A stretch of DNA of 64,000 bases from Myxococcus eversor (lineage in GTDB: Bacteria > Myxococcota > Myxococcia > Myxococcales > Myxococcaceae). The notes beneath the pieces are model-generated. The model worked only from the letters and a program-made list of their open reading frames with translations, did not search any database and was not told the DNA's origin. This document shows, one piece after another, positions 54,172 through 63,711 of this stretch. The stretch lies in the NCBI RefSeq assembly GCF_010894455.1, contig NZ_JAAIXY010000016.1, forward strand, positions 186,001 through 250,000, given 5' to 3'. The stretch's first letter is position 1. Each line of letters starts with the position of its first letter. Position numbers and translations under genes: made by a program.

Positions 54172-57100
54172 TCAGCGGGCAGGCACGCGCAGGGCGAGGT
54201 AGCGCTCGGACGCGGCGAAGCGCAGCAGCTCCACCAGCTCCGAGTCGTTCGAGCGGCGCGAGCGAATCACCGTCACCGCGGGCCCCACGCCACCGCAGGC
54301 CACCAGGCCCGCGCGGTTGGCGGAGTCGCGTGCGGCATCCGCGAGCGCCGAGGCGTTGAAGTCCCGGGTGCCTGAATCGAGCAGCTCCAGGGTGCGCTCC
54401 AGAGCGCGCGGGGACAGTGTCTCGCGCACCAGCCGCGCGTCGGAGCTGGAGTCCTTCGGGTTCTTGAGGACGGTGGACAAGAGGGCCAGGGCGCGCAGGA
54501 GCTGGGCGCCCTTGAGCGCGCGCAGGGCGAGCAGGTCGGGGGACAGTGACACGAGGGCGCGGCCCGCGTGGAAGCGCAGCTCGGCGGCGGGCAGGGGCTG
54601 GTGAATCGCGGCGCGGCCCACGAGGAGGCGGGGCTTGTCGGTGTGGACGGCGGTGAAGGGCGGGCCATCGTCCTCGGCGAGCACGAGCTCCGGCAGGTTG
54701 ACCGCGAGCACTCGCGCGGAGGTGTGGAGGGCGTCGAGGACGGCGGGCGCGCCCGGGCCCGCGACGGCGCGCAGGGGCTCCGAGGCATCGGCGGCGCGGC
54801 CCTGGGCGGGGAAGAGGCGGCAGAGGGCGATGCCCGCGTAGGCGAGCAGTTCGCCCGAGGTGGTCCGCAGTCCGGGGTGACGCAGGCCCGCGCGCTCGTC
54901 GGCGGTGAGGGGTGGCCGCTGGAGGCGGGACACGGGGACTTCGCGCCCGGCGAGGGCCTCGACGATTTCGCGCATGAGGGCGGCGCGCGGGGCGTCGCCT
55001 CGGGTGTCGAAGAAGTCGGCGAGGTTCGCGTAGGAGACGGGGTCTAACGGGCGCTCGCGGAGCTGGCGGAAGACCTCCGGCTCGGTGTCCGCCGGTGGAG
55101 CGGGCTCGGGGATGATGGGATTTTCGCGCGTCTCGGCGGCGCCCACGGGCTGCGCGGGGGGCTTCGAGATGAAGGAGCGGCCCGGCGCGGGACCGGCGGA
55201 GGTGCCCTCGGGACGCGAGTTGCGGAGGACCCGGCGCACGGGGTCCATGCGTCCCGGCGGGGCTTCCCAGGAGATGACGCGCGTCTCGGGGACGGACGCG
55301 GCGTCGAGGTCCATGGGCTTGCCGCTCATCAGGTCGATGGCCTTGCCACCTCGCGGTGCGTCCGGAGGACTCGCGGGACGGGAGGGGGCGGCGGCGCGTG
55401 GGGGAGGACTGTCGGACGGCGGGGCCGCGCGGGCGGGGGGCGCGGGGGCGCGTTCTCCGGGGGCGCTGTCAGATGGAGCGGCTGCGCGCGCTGGGGCTCG
55501 CTCACCTCGTGCGGCGGGAGGAGATGCGGGGGAACTGTCGGGCGGTGCGGCGGCTCGTGCTGGCTGTGCAGGAGCACGTTCTCCGCGCGCGGCGGGGGCA
55601 CTGTCGGCTGGTGCGGCACCGCGCGCGGCTCGTTCTCCGCGTGCCGCAGGCGCACTGTCGGCTGGTGCGGCACCGCGTGCGGGTGGTGCGGCGGCTCGCT
55701 CGCCGCGCGCAGCGGGGGCACTGTCGGCTGGTGCGGCACCGCGCGCGGGTGGCGAGGAAACTCGGTCACCGCGTGTAGCGGAGGCACTGTCAGATGGTGC
55801 GGCGGCGCGTGCGGACGGCGCGGCGACATGTTCGCCGCGAGCTGCGGCAGGAGCGTTGTCGACCGGAGGCGCCGCACGTGATGGCCGCGCGGGGGCTCGC
55901 CCACCACGTGCCGCAGGCGCACTTTCGGGCGCAACGGCACCACGGCCGGACGGCGCGGGGGCTCGCTCATCACGTGCAGCGGGGGCGCTGTCGGACGGTG
56001 CGGCGGCTCGTGCGGAGGCGCGATCACCACGTGCAGCCGGCGCACTGTCGGCCGGCTTTGCGCCATGTGCTGGCGGCGCGGGAGCCCTGCCGTCGGCCGG
56101 ATTGACCGAACGTGCTGGCGGCGCGGCGGAACGTTCGCCGCGAGCAGCGGAAGCACGAGGTGCCTCAGGAGCCGCTGGTCCCTTGGCTTCAGCGGCGGGC
56201 TTGTCCGCGCGCGGCGCGGGCGCATTCTCGCCGAAGACCACCGTCGACCCAGAAGGCGCGGGCCTGTCCAGCTCCGGCCCCAGCGCGCCCAGTCTGTCCT
56301 CGTATGCCGCGGGCCCACGAGCGGGCGTGGACTTCTCGCCGCGCGACGCAGCGGCAGCGGGCTTCTCCGCGCGCGCACCCACGGGCCTTTCGCGAGCGCC
56401 TTCTGCTCCAGCAGATGCGGCGGCTGAACCCCCTTGCGGTGCGGACCGCTCGAGGCGTGCACCCGCGCCACCACCCTGCGCACCCGAGGTGCCCGCTGGC
56501 GGCGCGGACCTCGCATCTCGTTGCCCCGCGCCTTCGCCTGTCCCACCGGGAAGAGCACTGGGGTCGGAGGTCGACGTAATCTCTTCGGACAGGTCATCGC
56601 GTCCGGCCGCGACGAGCGACGTCGTCGTCATGGGCAACGGAACGAGGAGCGCCTTCGGTCCACTCGGCTCGCGGCGAGGTGTCGCGCTGCGAGGAGGCTC
56701 GGGAGGAAGCACCGCCTCCCGTTCTTCACGTGCGAGCCTCAGTCCCTCCGCGCGACGGGCATAGACTTGCGCACGCTCTGAATTACCGAGCGACTCACGC
56801 CACATGCGCGCCAGTCGGTCCCAGGTCTGCTCGCGTTCGAGTTCATCCTCGGTCGCGGTGGCGGCGTGTTCGAGCGCCCAGGCCGCCTCGCCCTTGTTGT
56901 CTCGCGCCAGCAAACGCTCCACGAGCAACAGCCACGCTTCCTTGTGTCCTGGCTCGAAGCGCACCGCCTGACGCAGCTCGTTCAGCGCGGCCTCGGCATC
57001 CCCCGATGACTCCAGGGTGGCCACCAGCTCCAGGCGAGACTGCCGTGCGACAGGGCCCCGCGACTCGCGAGCTATCTGCGCGCGCAGAAGCTGTCCGAGC

Positions 57101-60100
57101 GCCGCCGTGTCACCCAGCTCTCGCGCGAGCCACAGGAGGCGCTCTCGAGCCTGCTCGCTGTCAGGGCTCTCGATGAGCACCTCGCCCCAGGCCCACTGCG
57201 CGAGGCGGGAATCATCGAGCTGTTCCTCCGCGGTGCGCGCGAGCACCCGGAGCGCCTCCGCGCGGTCCGCCGCCCGGCGCGGCGTCGTGGCGAGCACGGA
57301 ATGCAGTCGCTTCGCGACAGCCGAGCGCTCCGAACCCTCGACACACGACAACAGGCCCGCGAGCGCGGGAAGCAAATCTGGAGCGAGCGCCTCCGAGGCC
57401 TCGAAATCCGCACGGGCCTTCCCAGGCTCCCCCATGTGGAGCCAGCGCTCTCCTCGAGTCAGCAGCGCCATGGCGCGCGCGCGGCCCGTCCTTGCCCGCT
57501 GGATGGCCTCATCGAGCGCTCGGCGAACCAGTGAGGCGTCGTCCCGCGAGGCCAGCAAGCGGACCTGCTCGCGCAGCGCGGAGCGGTCTCCGGTCAGCTC
57601 GACAATCTCCCGGTACATTCGCGCGGCGCCAGCGGGGTCCTGGAGTTCGGTCTCCATCACCTCCGCGAGTCGCGTCAGTGCTTCCGCGCGAGCCCCCGGG
57701 TCTTTCGCCCGGTCCGCGCGCTTGAGATAGAGCTGGGCCAGCTCACGCCACGCTCGACGCGCGACGAACTGCGCCTCCAGTTTGTGCGAACGCGCCAACT
57801 CCTCCGCGTCTTCTCCAGGAGTGGGCTCCGCCACACCCGAGCGCCCGGGCCGGGACGGGGCCACGGGGTCAGGGCGAGAAGAGACAGGACCACTCTTGCC
57901 TGGGACTCCAGGCTCCGAAACGCCGGCGGGTGCGCCCCCCAACGCGGCGAAGAGGTCAGCGAGCGGGACCTCCATCGTCTCCGAGCGCGGAGCGTCTTCG
58001 CCTCGCTTGGGAGCCGGAGCAGGCTGGGGCTTGGAGCGAGCGGGCTCCGTGCCCACCGGATGGAGGACGGGTGGTGAACCCGAGGCGGCGGGCTTCCCCT
58101 TCGAGGGAGGAGTCGCGGTCCCGCCAGGAGACCGCGCGGGGAGTGGCGCCTCCTGAGGATGCACGTCCCAGGGGAACAGGTCTTGGACCCTGACAGCGGG
58201 CATCTCCACCTGGGTCTTCGCGCGGAACTCGCTGTCGTCCTCCGGTTCGACCGCGGCAGCACGCGCGGAGCTGGGGGCATCCTCCTCGGGAGGAATCGCC
58301 TTGTCGCTCGGCTCGGTGCTGATGGGCGAGGCCGTCGGAGCGGTCAACTCCAGGCTCGCCGCGACCTGTGCATCAGGACTCGGAGTCGACTCGTGCGACG
58401 AAGCGCGGGTTGAAGCCGGCGTCAGGCGCCGCGCGGCGGAAGCGGGTGCAGGGTCCACCGCGCCGTTCGGAGTGGTTCCTGCGGACACGTCACGAGTGTC
58501 GAGCAACCCCTCGCCAGGGTTCGCCTCTGTCGGCAAATCCGTGGCGTCACTTCGTTCCGCGCCCGAGGCCGTTCCGCGCGAAAAGGCATCCGCATCGCCC
58601 GGCCCGACAGTGGAAGCCACCTCGGTCGGCAAGGCATCCACATCACTCAGCCCGACACGCGAAGCGACCTCTGTCGACAAGGCAGGCACATCACTCGCCC
58701 CAGGAGGAGCTGCCTGATTCGGCGAAGCATCCACGCCGCTCGAACCAGTGGATGCCACCTTGCGCGGCGACAGCTCCACGCCGCTGGTCCCAACAGAAGC
58801 CGTCGTGCTCGGCACAACCTCCGCGCTACCTGGGACACTGAAAGCCGTCGTGCTCGGCACAACCTCCGCGCTACCGGGCCCGAGGGAAGCCGTTTTGTCT
58901 GGCGAATCCTCCGCGAGGCCAGTCCCGACAGAGGCCGCATTGTCTGGCGAGTTCTCCGTGACGCCGGCCCCGACAGAGGCCGCATTGTCCGGCGAGCCAA
59001 CCGCACTACCCGGTGCACTGGAGGCCGCATCGTTCAGCAGGGCCCCTGAGGCACTCCGCTCGGCACTCGAGGCCACATCGTTCGGCGCGACCGCTTCATC
59101 ACCGTGCCCGACACGTGACACCTGCTCGGTCGCCAGCGCCCCCGTGACGCGCTGCCTCGCGACCGAATCCACCTCGGTCGGAGAAGCCTCTCCGTCGAGC
59201 AGCCCCACCTCCGAAGCCGCCTTCGTCGACAGGTCCACGGCGTCACTCCGCGCCGCACCAGGACCTGAATCCTCCGACGACTCCCCCGCCCCGCCCTCGA
59301 CCTTCGAGCCCGGCACCACCGCATCCACGGGCAATCCACCGGTCCGCATCCCCTGCCCGGCAACGGAGGGACCCGATTGAGGCACCGACTCCGTCGGCGC
59401 CACATCCCACGGAAACGGAACATCCGCTGGAGCCTGAGGCGCGGACACTGCGTGCTCGACCGGACGCGTCCCCTTCCCACTCGGCACCACCGGGGTCGGA
59501 GCCTCCGGCGCGCTCCCGCCCTCGGGCCCAACGCCCCGAGCCGATGCCCCGCCAGGCACCGTCAACCCAAGGGGCGGCGCCTCCACCTGGAACTGCACCC
59601 GAGCCAGCTCCATCGTCAGCGTGCGCGGCGGAGGCACCACGGCGGGCGGACCCAAAGTCGCTCCCGTCGCATCGACCACCGTCGCCGCGTGGTAGTCGAC
59701 CTCGTCCTCTTCCCAGACCGCCAGGGCCTGAACGCCCGACTTCTTCGTGGGCAGCTTCTCCAGCACGGCGCTCGGCGGAGCCGGTGCGCGCCCTCCATCC
59801 CCTCGGCCCTTGGCTCGGAGCAGTTCCAGGATCCGCCGCGCGCGACGTTCCTCGGGGAACTCCCCGACCAAGGCTTCGAGCACGGAAAGAGCACGGGCCG
59901 TCTGATGCGTCCGGCGCAACACCCTCGCGAGCTGGCGACGCACGGCACGCCGCACCTCGGCGGGCGCGGTGGCCGGAACGGAATCCAGCAATCCGATGGC
60001 AACAGTTTCAGCCCCAGCGGTTCGCGCGAAACGCACCAGCCCAGCAGCCAGGCGGGGGGACATGGGCAGGGTGTGGCAGGCCTTCTCCAGCTCCTCGAAG

Positions 60101-60276
60101 GCCCGAGAGGGAGCACCTTCGCGCAGCCAGCGCACAGCGGCCCGGAAGTGGCGAGCCACCCCGGCTTCCGCATCGTCCGTCGGCCCGACCTCGAGCATGC
60201 CGGATCGCGGCACCTCCTGTCGGACGGCCGCGGGCTCCGGCGTGCCGGCGCCCTTGCCGTTTCTCACGCCACCCAT
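54172..60276 (-). CDS. Giant TPR and low-complexity protein
   Basis: The 2034-residue product has an N-terminal TPR-like helical region (about residues 30-170: VARHFRAAVRWLREGAPSRA, ALSVLEALVGEFPEERRARR). A long Ser/Ala/Val/Glu-rich low-complexity block follows (about 190-770), then a second TPR array (about 825-1170: KLEAQFVARRAWRELAQLYL, LARDNKGEAAWALEH). An Ala/Pro/Arg repeat block (about 1380-1620, AARGERAPAPPARGAAP type) precedes a C-terminal globular domain (about 1730-2034, starting DPVSYANLADFFDTRGDAPR). No signal peptide is evident. It is reminiscent of other large myxobacterial TPR proteins of gliding or signalling loci, but there is no assignment. A good ribosome-binding site is not obvious at ATG 60276. 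Confidence 0.8.
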   Translation of the reverse strand: MGGVRNGKGAGTPEPAAVRQEVPRSGMLEVGPTDDAEAGVARHFRAAVRWLREGAPSRAFEELEKACHTLPMSPRLAAGLVRFARTAGAETVAIGLLDSVPATAPAEVRRAVRRQLARVLRRTHQTARALSVLEALVGEFPEERRARRILELLRAKGRGDGGRAPAPPSAVLEKLPTKKSGVQALAVWEEDEVDYHAATVVDATGATLGPPAVVPPPRTLTMELARVQFQVEAPPLGLTVPGGASARGVGPEGGSAPEAPTPVVPSGKGTRPVEHAVSAPQAPADVPFPWDVAPTESVPQSGPSVAGQGMRTGGLPVDAVVPGSKVEGGAGESSEDSGPGAARSDAVDLSTKAASEVGLLDGEASPTEVDSVARQRVTGALATEQVSRVGHGDEAVAPNDVASSAERSASGALLNDAASSAPGSAVGSPDNAASVGAGVTENSPDNAASVGTGLAEDSPDKTASLGPGSAEVVPSTTAFSVPGSAEVVPSTTASVGTSGVELSPRKVASTGSSGVDASPNQAAPPGASDVPALSTEVASRVGLSDVDALPTEVASTVGPGDADAFSRGTASGAERSDATDLPTEANPGEGLLDTRDVSAGTTPNGAVDPAPASAARRLTPASTRASSHESTPSPDAQVAASLELTAPTASPISTEPSDKAIPPEEDAPSSARAAAVEPEDDSEFRAKTQVEMPAVRVQDLFPWDVHPQEAPLPARSPGGTATPPSKGKPAASGSPPVLHPVGTEPARSKPQPAPAPKRGEDAPRSETMEVPLADLFAALGGAPAGVSEPGVPGKSGPVSSRPDPVAPSRPGRSGVAEPTPGEDAEELARSHKLEAQFVARRAWRELAQLYLKRADRAKDPGARAEALTRLAEVMETELQDPAGAARMYREIVELTGDRSALREQVRLLASRDDASLVRRALDEAIQRARTGRARAMALLTRGERWLHMGEPGKARADFEASEALAPDLLPALAGLLSCVEGSERSAVAKRLHSVLATTPRRAADRAEALRVLARTAEEQLDDSRLAQWAWGEVLIESPDSEQARERLLWLARELGDTAALGQLLRAQIARESRGPVARQSRLELVATLESSGDAEAALNELRQAVRFEPGHKEAWLLLVERLLARDNKGEAAWALEHAATATEDELEREQTWDRLARMWRESLGNSERAQVYARRAEGLRLAREEREAVLPPEPPRSATPRREPSGPKALLVPLPMTTTSLVAAGRDDLSEEITSTSDPSALPGGTGEGAGQRDARSAPPAGTSGAQGGGAGARLERSAPQGGSAAASAGAEGARERPVGARAEKPAAAASRGEKSTPARGPAAYEDRLGALGPELDRPAPSGSTVVFGENAPAPRADKPAAEAKGPAAPEAPRASAARGERSAAPPARSVNPADGRAPAPPAHGAKPADSAPAARGDRASARAAAPSDSAPAARDERAPAPSGRGAVAPESAPAARGGRAPARPSRAAPPVDNAPAAARGEHVAAPSARAAAPSDSASATRGDRVSSPPARGAAPADSAPAARGERAAAPPARGAAPADSAPAARGERAARGAAPADSAPAARGERAPAQPARAAAPPDSSPASPPAARGERAPARAAAPSDSAPGERAPAPPARAAPPSDSPPPRAAAPSRPASPPDAPRGGKAIDLMSGKPMDLDAASVPETRVISWEAPPGRMDPVRRVLRNSRPEGTSAGPAPGRSFISKPPAQPVGAAETRENPIIPEPAPPADTEPEVFRQLRERPLDPVSYANLADFFDTRGDAPRAALMREIVEALAGREVPVSRLQRPPLTADERAGLRHPGLRTTSGELLAYAGIALCRLFPAQGRAADASEPLRAVAGPGAPAVLDALHTSARVLAVNLPELVLAEDDGPPFTAVHTDKPRLLVGRAAIHQPLPAAELRFHAGRALVSLSPDLLALRALKGAQLLRALALLSTVLKNPKDSSSDARLVRETLSPRALERTLELLDSGTRDFNASALADAARDSANRAGLVACGGVGPAVTVIRSRRSNDSELVELLRFAASERYLALRVPAR
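55410..56130 (-). repeat. Ala/Pro/Arg-coding repeats of the giant TPR protein
   Basis: This stretch encodes irregular units of the type DSAPAARGERAPAPPARGA, giving strong compositional bias. Several consecutive units are near-identical at DNA level. It is the source of long antisense open frames on the plus strand (55085-56764) that are not genes. Confidence 0.7.
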
Positions 60277-60590
60277 GGGTGCGGCAGTCTACACAACGCG
60301 GGCCATCCGGGCTGTCACCGTCATGCTTCCCGCGCGAAATGCCGAGCCCACCGTGGCCCGAGCGGCGGAGAGCCTCCTGGAAGGCACCCTCCAGGCCCTT
60401 CGGCTGCTTGCTGTCGAAGCGGGCTCAACGGATGGCCCCCCGCGCCGTGAGGCCGGTACTGCCCGCCCGCGACTCGCCCGTGGAGCCACTTGACGGGGAG
60501 GGCCTGGGTCTGGTGGCGACCCTGAACCGGGGGAGCCATGAGGCCACGTCGCCAGGATGAGGCGGAGGCACTCCGCCGCGGCGCATCCCG
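60277..60590. other. 314-bp gap between the TPR giant and the pseudouridine synthase gene
   Basis: The only recognisable content is the family 2 glycosyltransferase remnant on the plus strand (60302-60560). No intact gene was found here. Confidence 0.6.
60302..60560 (+). pseudogene. Decayed family 2 glycosyltransferase N-terminal fragment
   Basis: In the plus-strand frame from 60302 the translation runs RAVTVMLPARNAEPTVARA, then ESLLEGTLQALRLLAVEAG followed by STDG. This is the opening of a GT-A (GT2) glycosyltransferase: the V-LPARN-A strand and the (D)xGSTDG metal/nucleotide site, here AEAGSTDG with the first Asp lost. The frame ends at TGA 60491-60493. The homologous continuation EGLGLVATLNRG occurs in the +1 frame (about 60500-60540) and then stops, so a frameshift is present and the rest is gone. 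An ATC at 60305 sits where an initiating ATG would be expected. No intact paralogue is in the window. Confidence 0.7.
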
Positions 60591-61511
60591 TCACTTCTCG
60601 GGCACGGCCCCCTGAGGCACCGCGACGCCCGCGAGAGTGAAGAAGCGCAGCAGGTCCTCGGGCACCAGGGCCTCCACACGCAACGGTGCTCCCGTGGCCG
60701 GATGCGCCAGCTCCAGCGCCTGCGCATGCAACAGACACCGAGCCACCTCCACCCCTCCCGCCCGCGCCGCGCCGCCATACCGCGAGTCCCCGAGGATGGG
60801 CGCTCCGAGCGCCGTCAGGTGCGCACGCAACTGGTGCGTGCGTCCCGTCTGAGGCAGCAGCTCCACCACGCAGAACTCCGGCCCCGCATACAGCGTGCGG
60901 AAGTGCGTCAGCGCGGGCACGCCATTCGCCGCGCGACTCGCCCGCCAGCGCCCCGGACGCGACGGGTCCTTCGACAAGGGCAGGTCCACCGTCCCCGACT
61001 CCGGCAGCCCAGGCCCGGTGGCCGCCACGTAGCGCTTGCGCGCCCGGCCCTCGCGAAACTCCGCCGCCAGCGCGGACGTCGCCTGGGGCGTCTTGCCGAA
61101 CACCGTCACCCCCGACGTCTCCCGGTCCAACCGGTGCACCAGCCCCGCCTCGCGTCCCAGGTAGCCACTCACCTGGTCCACCAGGCTCGCGCCCACGCGG
61201 GCCTCCGTCGGCTGTGCGTTGAGGCCCGCCGGCTTGTCCACGGCGAGGACGTCCGCATCCTCATGCAGCACGCGGAACGTGGGCGCGGCGGGCGCCTCCG
61301 CCAGCGAACTCTGGCCGCCCTCCTCCAGCACCACCGCCACCACCTGCCCCGGCGTCAGCCGCGCCTTCGAGTCCCTGCAGCGCCGCCCCGCCACGTACAC
61401 CGCGCCCACCTCCACCAGCCCGCGCGCCTGCTCCACGGGCAGGCCCAGCTCGAAGGCCACCGCCTCCACCACCGCCCGCGCGCCTTCCGCCCGGAATGTC
61501 CGACGCTTCAC
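60591..61511 (-). CDS. RluA-family pseudouridine synthase
   Basis: The 306-residue enzyme has an N-terminal S4 RNA-binding domain (about residues 10-75: ARGLVEVGAVYVAGRR) and a RluA-type catalytic domain. The catalytic Asp is in GLVHRLDRETSGV (about residue 133), preceded by VLAVDKPAGLNAQPT (about 94) and followed by LPQTGRTHQLRAHL (about 222). It isomerises uridine in rRNA or tRNA; the exact site (RluA, RluC or RluD) cannot be told. The start is GTG 61511 with GAGGTG upstream; GTG 61523 is less likely. Confidence 0.9.
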   Translation of the reverse strand: MKRRTFRAEGARAVVEAVAFELGLPVEQARGLVEVGAVYVAGRRCRDSKARLTPGQVVAVVLEEGGQSSLAEAPAAPTFRVLHEDADVLAVDKPAGLNAQPTEARVGASLVDQVSGYLGREAGLVHRLDRETSGVTVFGKTPQATSALAAEFREGRARKRYVAATGPGLPESGTVDLPLSKDPSRPGRWRASRAANGVPALTHFRTLYAGPEFCVVELLPQTGRTHQLRAHLTALGAPILGDSRYGGAARAGGVEVARCLLHAQALELAHPATGAPLRVEALVPEDLLRFFTLAGVAVPQGAVPEK

Positions 61512-61681
61512 GGCCCACCTCACACGCGTCCAATGCCGGGCTGCTCGCTACAGAAAGGCACGGCGAACCACAAGCAGGAGCCTTCCTCCTCCCAGGATTC
61601 GCTGTCTGACAGGCTCGACAATCGACCGAGCGTCGTAGCCTCGGCCCTTTGTGCTCGCGAGCCCTGGTACGGTCCGCGCCC

Positions 61682-63202
61682 ATGGACCGCCCCCTACACG
61701 CCGTCCGCACACGGCTGGACGACTTCCTCGCCGAGCTGGCCACCCTTCAGTACCGGCATGGTGCCGGCCTCGCGCGAGAGCTTCCCATCGCGAGCCTCCA
61801 CGCCTCCTTCCCGGAGCTGTCCGCCCCGGAAACCTTCGTCGCCGCCACCGAGGCACTCGCCAAGGCCCGCGCGAAGAACGACCTCGTCGCCATCCGCCGC
61901 ATCCAGCTCGTGCGCGAGCTGGTGGCCACCCAGGTGGAAGAGGCCCTCGCCGCCCGTCCCGCCCAGGCCATGGCCACCGTGGAAGCCAACGCGGTGCTCA
62001 ACGTCGACGACGAGTCCTTCGACTTCGCCGGAGCGATGAGCCGACTCCCCCACGAGCCGAATCGTGCCCGCCGCGCCGGCCTGGAGCGCGCCGTCGGCAA
62101 CTACCTCTGGGAGAACCGCGGCCCCTATGGCGACCGCCGCGAAGCCACGCTCCTCACCGCCGAGAAACTCGGCGCCAGCGACTACCTCACCCTGCGCGGG
62201 AACATCACCGGCATCGACTACCCCCAGCTCGCCGAGGCCGCGAAGCTGACGCTGAAGCACACCGAGGACGCCTACCGCGACGTGCTCACCTACGTGCTCA
62301 AGAAGACGGACCCGCAGTTGCGGCCCCTGCCCGGTGGCGACGCGCGAAGGCACGACGTCCAGGCCGCGCTCCAGGCCCCGTGGCTGGATGAGCACTTCCG
62401 CAGGGAGGACGCGTGGCCCGCCGTGCGCGAGTGGCTCGGTGAGTGGGGCTTCACGCCCAACGCCGGAGGCCGCATCCGCATGGACGAGGAGGACCGCCCC
62501 GGCAAGTCGCCCCGCCCCTTCGTCGTCACCATCCGCGTGCCGGACGACATCCGCGTGGTGCTCCAGCCCCGCGGTGGACTCGACGCCGTGGGCAGCCTGC
62601 TCCACGAGCTGGGCCATGCCCACCACCGCGCCCACGTCTCGGGGGACCTGCCCATGGAGCTGCGCCGCCTGGGCGACGCGGCCGTGACGGAGGCCCACGC
62701 CGCCGTCTTCGAGCGACTGCTGCTGTCCTCCGACTGGCTCAAGCGCTACCTGGGGCTGGCGACGACGCTCGCGCGAGACACGTCGCGGATGGCCGCCTTC
62801 CAGTCGCTCAGCGTGCTGCGCCGCCACTGCGCGAAGCTGTCGTACGAGATGTCGCTCTGCATGAAGGGCCCGTCCACCGAGCGCGCCGACGAGTACGCCG
62901 ACGGCCAGCGCCGGGCCCTCTTCGCGGAGCCACATCCCGGGTTCTACCTGTACGACGTGGACCCGCAGCTCTACGTGGCGCACTACCTGCGAGCCTGGGC
63001 CCTGGAGGCCCGACTCACCAGGCGCCTCACCGAGCGCTTCAACGAGGACTTCTGGAGGAACCCGAACGCCGCCACCTGGCTGAAGGGGCTGTACGCTCGG
63101 GGTGGAACGGATGACGCGGAAGGACTGGCCACGGAGGTATCGGGCGCGCCGCTGGCATTGCCCGAGGCGGGGGAGCGCCTCGTGGCCATCCTCAACCGGT
63201 AG
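61682..63202 (+). CDS. M3-like zinc metallopeptidase
   Basis: The 506-residue protein from ATG 61682 is helical in its first 250 residues (M3/oligopeptidase F-like). It then has the metal site LLHELGHAHH (HExxH, about residues 307-311) with VTEAHAAVFE about 25 residues later (third ligand Glu). The spacing HExxH...E and an adjacent His-rich turn match the M3/M32-type gluzincins. There is no signal peptide, so a cytoplasmic oligopeptidase is likely. It diverges from the pseudouridine synthase gene across 170 bp and ends 18 bp before the convergent small protein gene. Confidence 0.8.
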   Translation: MDRPLHAVRTRLDDFLAELATLQYRHGAGLARELPIASLHASFPELSAPETFVAATEALAKARAKNDLVAIRRIQLVRELVATQVEEALAARPAQAMATVEANAVLNVDDESFDFAGAMSRLPHEPNRARRAGLERAVGNYLWENRGPYGDRREATLLTAEKLGASDYLTLRGNITGIDYPQLAEAAKLTLKHTEDAYRDVLTYVLKKTDPQLRPLPGGDARRHDVQAALQAPWLDEHFRREDAWPAVREWLGEWGFTPNAGGRIRMDEEDRPGKSPRPFVVTIRVPDDIRVVLQPRGGLDAVGSLLHELGHAHHRAHVSGDLPMELRRLGDAAVTEAHAAVFERLLLSSDWLKRYLGLATTLARDTSRMAAFQSLSVLRRHCAKLSYEMSLCMKGPSTERADEYADGQRRALFAEPHPGFYLYDVDPQLYVAHYLRAWALEARLTRRLTERFNEDFWRNPNAATWLKGLYARGGTDDAEGLATEVSGAPLALPEAGERLVAILNR

Positions 63203-63220
63203 TGGTGGCCGCGCGAGCGA

Positions 63221-63565
63221 CTACTTCTTCTTGCGCAGCGCCCGAACGATTTTGTCCTTCGTCGGGTTGGCGGCCGTCTCGCGTGCACGAGGTGCTTCGG
63301 GCGCCGCCGCCTTGGTGGCCGGCGTCTTGGCCGCGGCGCGAGCGCGCATGGCCTTCATCAACTGCATCTCGATGACGAGCAGCTCATCGCCGAGCTCCTC
63401 GTTGTCGCCGGCCGCGCGCGGAAGCGGAGCTCGCGTGCTGGAAGCGCCGGCGCCATGCCGCATGCGCAGCGCCTTCTCCTCCTCGGCCGTGAGCGTGCGC
63501 GTCTTCTCCAGCGCCGCCTTGACCTCCTTGGCCGTCACCGTGCTACTCCCGACCTTGCGCTCCAT
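63221..63565 (-). CDS. Small Lys/Ala-rich basic protein
   Basis: The 114-residue product from ATG 63565 (GGGAGCGGAG directly upstream) has an acidic-basic N-terminal half (VTAKEVKAALEKTRTLTAEE) and a Lys/Ala/Pro/Thr-rich, basic C-terminus ending NPTKDKIVRALRKKK. It has no family I recognise. The C-terminal composition is like that of nucleic-acid-binding tails. It is preceded by a promoter candidate and a leader hairpin. Confidence 0.7.
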   Translation of the reverse strand: MERKVGSSTVTAKEVKAALEKTRTLTAEEEKALRMRHGAGASSTRAPLPRAAGDNEELGDELLVIEMQLMKAMRARAAAKTPATKAAAPEAPRARETAANPTKDKIVRALRKKK

Positions 63566-63595
63566 CTCCGCTCCCTTGTTGTGCAGCACGCTGAA

Positions 63596-63614
63596 CATCC
63601 GAGCATGTCGGATG
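63596..63614 (-). promoter_or_regulatory. Inverted repeat in the leader of the small basic protein gene
   Basis: CATCCGA (63596-63602) and TCGGATG (63608-63614) are perfect 7-bp inverted arms with a 5-bp centre. They lie between the candidate promoter and the ATG at 63565 and could form an mRNA hairpin or a DNA operator. Confidence 0.4.
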
Positions 63615-63637
63615 CGTCCGAGCCGCAACCGTCGGGG

Positions 63638-63665
63638 ATTGTAGAGGACGCAAGAGTTGGCGCAA
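63638..63665 (-). promoter_or_regulatory. Candidate promoter of the small basic protein gene
   Basis: On the minus strand TTGCGC (63665-63660) is followed after 16 bp by TACAAT (63643-63638), a close -10. The predicted start is near 63631, giving a leader of about 66 nt that contains the inverted repeat. Confidence 0.4.
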
Positions 63666-63711
63666 ATTTTCTTCCAACAGGTCGCTCCCGCCCTGTAGCG
63701 CCAGGGGGTGC

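Noticed and set aside
55085-56764. 559-residue plus-strand open frame opposite the giant TPR gene
   Set aside because: It follows the Ala/Pro/Arg repeat in reverse and has no start signal or domain.
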